Below, in pieces: positions 13,764 through 15,038 of a DNA stretch of 15,038 nucleotides. The notes beneath the pieces are model-generated. The model was not told the DNA's origin and ran no database searches. It saw only the letters and a program-made list of their open reading frames with translations. The number at the start of each line of letters is the position of its first letter. Position 1 is the first letter of the stretch. The position numbers and the translations under genes are program-made. Source of the DNA: Candidatus Gastranaerophilales bacterium (GTDB lineage Bacteria > Cyanobacteriota > Vampirovibrionia > Gastranaerophilales > Gastranaerophilaceae). The DNA lies in assembly GCA_900752845.1 (NCBI GenBank), contig CAADWU010000044.1:1-15038 (forward strand), written 5' to 3'.

Positions 13764-13830
13764 AACGGTTGGAAAATTGTATTAAATTTTAAAATCTATA
13801 TGGATAATCATCCGGTATTTTCCAACCGTT
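13764..13830 (-). repeat. 14-bp perfect inverted repeat around the prepilin stop codon
   Basis: AACGGTTGGAAAAT (13764-13777) and ATTTTCCAACCGTT (13817-13830) are exact reverse complements 39 nt apart. The right arm is inside the coding end (Asn-Gly-Trp-Lys-Ile) and the stop codon is in the loop. In the mRNA it would form a 14-bp stem, but no U-tract follows, so it is not a standard terminator. Confidence 0.75.
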
Positions 13831-14475
13831 AGACATTATCTCGTGAGTACAGGCGTTTGTATTTGTTTTACAATCCCCTTCAAATGTGCTTATTGTTCCT
13901 GATTTATAGTTTCTTACGAAATAGAAAACATCTCTACCGGCTTCGTTTGGTTTTTTAGGTCCGTTAATATCAATATAAATAGAAGAAACATAAACAGGAT
14001 TTCCTGATTTATCAATCGTATTTTTGGGAAAGAAAATAATTGTTCCGTCGTTTAATTGAAAAAGAATTCTTGATTTCTCTGAAGATAAAGTAAACGCTGA
14101 ATTTCCTCCACACCATTTGCTTAGAAAATCATGTGATTTGCAATTACTGGGATATCCGCATTCCAGACAGTCTGAACATAACTTTGCACCGACAAAATAA
14201 GGCTTCATATAAATATTCCAGAATTGGTCCATGTTTAAATTTGCACCTGTTGGCCAATCCTTCATCATTCCGTTGTCAATTTCAGAGAGACGAATAGCAT
14301 TTGAAAAAACATTATATGCTTTGCTCAACCTTGCTTCAACAACTGATTTATTATGATTGGAAATAAATACCGGCATAGTCATTGCAGCAACTACACCAAT
14401 AATACCAAGTGTAATCAGCACTTCTGCCAGTGTAAAAGCAGTGCAAAAACGAGCTCTATACGTATTTTTATTCAT
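13789..14475 (-). CDS. Type IV pilin-like prepilin (type II secretion pseudopilin family)
   Basis: A 228-residue prepilin. The leader MNKNTYRARFCTA is followed by the hydrophobic N-methylated helix FTLAEVLITLGIIGVVAAM (14-32). Cleavage by prepilin peptidase should fall between Ala13 and Phe14; residue -1 is Ala instead of the usual Gly, and the conserved Glu5 of the mature protein is Glu18. The exposed domain has a Cys cluster C100-x2-C103-x2-C106-x5-C112 plus C122, C202 and C209, suggesting disulfides or metal binding, and a DINGPKKPNEAGRDVFYF segment (169-186) of the kind common in pseudopilins. It ends GWKIPDDYPYRF. GGAGGAGG lies just before the ATG, confirming the start. It is transcribed divergently from the regulator at 14620 through overlapping promoters with shared operator-like sites. 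Confidence 0.93.
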   Translation of the reverse strand: MNKNTYRARFCTAFTLAEVLITLGIIGVVAAMTMPVFISNHNKSVVEARLSKAYNVFSNAIRLSEIDNGMMKDWPTGANLNMDQFWNIYMKPYFVGAKLCSDCLECGYPSNCKSHDFLSKWCGGNSAFTLSSEKSRILFQLNDGTIIFFPKNTIDKSGNPVYVSSIYIDINGPKKPNEAGRDVFYFVRNYKSGTISTFEGDCKTNTNACTHEIMSNGWKIPDDYPYRF

Positions 14476-14525
14476 TCATCCTCCTCCAATGATTAAGTAA
14501 TATTACAGCAAAATTGATAAATAAA

Positions 14526-14597
14526 ACTAATTATTGATATATACGTCTATTAGTATAACCTCTAATCAATAAATTGTCAATATAATCAATAATTAGT
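14526..14597. repeat. Three copies of a 13-bp operator-like sequence
   Basis: ATCAATAATTAGT occurs exactly at 14585-14597 (plus) and as its reverse complement at 14526-14538; a third copy at 14565-14577 (ATCAATAAATTGT) agrees at 11 of 13 positions. The two plus-oriented copies are 20 bp apart, about two helical turns. They flank the shared -35 region: one spans the spacer and first -10 base of the regulator promoter, one lies in the spacer and -35 of the prepilin promoter, and the third is just past the prepilin transcription start. This is the usual layout for a repressor acting on both promoters. Confidence 0.65.
14552..14580 (-). promoter_or_regulatory. Strong sigma70 promoter of the prepilin gene
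   Basis: On the minus strand a perfect TTGACA (14575-14580), a 17-bp spacer, and TATACT (14552-14557, 5/6). Start would be near 14545, giving a leader of about 70 nt. Confidence 0.82.
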
Positions 14598-14602
14598 AGA
14601 AT
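14574..14602 (+). promoter_or_regulatory. Promoter of the HTH-like regulator gene
   Basis: TTGTCA (14574-14579, 5/6), a 17-bp spacer, and TAGAAT (14597-14602, 5/6). The -35 shares five bases with the -35 of the opposite promoter, so polymerase can occupy only one at a time. The leader is about 11 nt and carries GGGAGAG. Confidence 0.8.
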
Positions 14603-14619
14603 TATACAAGGGAGAGCTT

Positions 14620-14835
14620 ATGACAGCAAAAGAATATGTAAAAATATTGCTTGCTAAAGAAGGGATTACACTAAAAGAACTTGCAAGAATAGCAACAGAA
14701 AACAGCAGTAAAAAGTTTACGCTTGACGGTTTATCTCACAAAATGCGTCTAGGCACTCTTCGTTTTGAAGATTTTGAATTATTTGCCAAAATTTTGGGAT
14801 ATGAAATTGAATTAAAAAAAGTTTTAGATGAATAA
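14620..14835 (+). CDS. Small HTH-like DNA-binding protein, probable regulator
   Basis: A 71-residue protein with the helical pattern of short XRE/Cro-like regulators: helix AKEYVKILLAKEG (3-15), the two-helix unit ITLKELARIATENS (16-29), a candidate recognition helix around FTLDGLSHKMRLGTL (33-47), and a closing helix RFEDFELFAKILGYEIELKK (48-67). The phrase 'GITLKELA...LDGLSHK' is typical of this kind of mini-repressor. A strong SD (GGGAGAG, 3 nt before the ATG) fixes the start. The gene sits opposite the prepilin and its promoter is overlapped by 13-bp sites, so autoregulation and control of the prepilin are the simplest hypothesis. HTH assignment is by pattern only. Confidence 0.8.
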   Translation: MTAKEYVKILLAKEGITLKELARIATENSSKKFTLDGLSHKMRLGTLRFEDFELFAKILGYEIELKKVLDE

Positions 14836-14878
14836 GAAAATAAATATATCGTTTAGTTATATACCAATAAAATTTTTA

Positions 14879-15038
14879 CTATAATTTAGACTTTTTATAA
14901 GACTTTATGAACTTAGAACTTGATATAAGATTTGAATTTTCAACTTCTATGTTATGAGCTTTTATAATAGCCTCATTACTAAGGGTTAAATTTTCGTCAC
15001 GATAAAATATACCTGCTTTAGTTTTCATAAGCCCTAAA
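14879..15038 (-). CDS. C-terminal end of an unknown gene (partial)
   Basis: An open minus-strand frame entering from the window edge and ending at TAG (14879-14881). It reads LGLMKTKAGIFYRDENLTLS, then NEAIIKAHNIEVENSNLISS and a basic tail KFIKSYKKSKL. An internal ATG (15026-15028) could start a 49-residue protein, but the AGGG before it is only about 3 nt away, so continuation outside the window is more likely. The Ser/Lys-rich basic tail is low in complexity. No family is recognised. It is convergent with the regulator and no clear terminator lies between them. Confidence 0.55.
   Translation of the reverse strand, partial: LGLMKTKAGIFYRDENLTLSNEAIIKAHNIEVENSNLISSSKFIKSYKKSKL

Noticed and set aside
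13664..13800. Intact second gene ending WKIPDYYPFKF
   Set aside because: The frame is open back into the end of the prepilin but has no start, SD or pilin N-terminus; only the last twelve codons resemble a prepilin.
14879..15028. Complete 49-residue protein starting at 15028
   Set aside because: AGGG is too close to the ATG and the frame stays open to the window edge, so a partial longer gene is more likely.

Overview
The window looks like a chromosomal segment of an uncultured gut bacterium of the order Gastranaerophilales (Vampirovibrionia/Melainabacteria, the non-photosynthetic sister lineage of Cyanobacteria). This rests on the AT-rich, low-GC coding style, a prepilin with the lineage-style N-terminus AFTLAEVLITLGIIGVVAAM, and lineage-type orphan proteins: a long surface-like protein starting MGMAAGQARLLS and ending NIERTFKLYS, and a small protein with an N-terminal NNYPQTAFNG segment. 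The assignment is recognition from memory, not a database result. There are no rRNA, tRNA, CRISPR or insertion-sequence genes, and no gene-free stretch over 300 bases.

Layout. 1-630: start of a membrane protein leaving the window, a small HEAT-like protein, two terminators and a 12-bp palindrome. 632-4620 (all minus strand): a PilZ c-di-GMP-binding protein with a clear promoter, a tandem 66-bp GC-rich repeat filling the next gap, a short Orn/Lys/Arg-decarboxylase-fold PLP enzyme, and a 683-aa helical-ended protein preceded by a sigma28-like promoter. 4621-4810: an orphan plus-strand terminator that suggests a small RNA, then the terminator of the ribosomal operon. 4830-7800 (minus): a detached piece of the spc operon, rpsE-rpmD-rplO-secY, with its own promoter and a possibly structured leader. 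7815-10269: a phosphomannomutase/phosphoglucomutase (minus) diverging from an orphan MalF-type sugar ABC permease (plus) around a symmetric -10 element. 10266-10925: two small lineage-type proteins, one of them only 46 aa. 10972-13615: two FAD enzymes, convergent and overlapping by 17 bp. 13616-14835: a type IV pilin-like prepilin whose 3' end carries a 14-bp inverted repeat and the relic of a second prepilin C-terminus, divergent from an HTH-like regulator; their promoters share almost the same -35 bases and are covered by three copies of a 13-bp operator-like sequence. 14879-15038: the end of an unknown minus-strand gene.

Working together. Clear units are the ribosomal/secretion operon (S5, L30, L15 and the SecY channel) and the regulator/prepilin pair, which looks like a self-contained switch controlling a pilin-like surface protein. 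The PilZ protein and the 683-aa protein are plausible parts of the same cell-surface biology, but that is inference. The phosphohexomutase, sugar permease and the two flavoenzymes are metabolic genes without visible operon partners. Several genes (9385, 10972, 13615) lack a Shine-Dalgarno and have a -10-like hexamer exactly 6 nt before the ATG, suggesting leaderless mRNAs next to SD-led genes.
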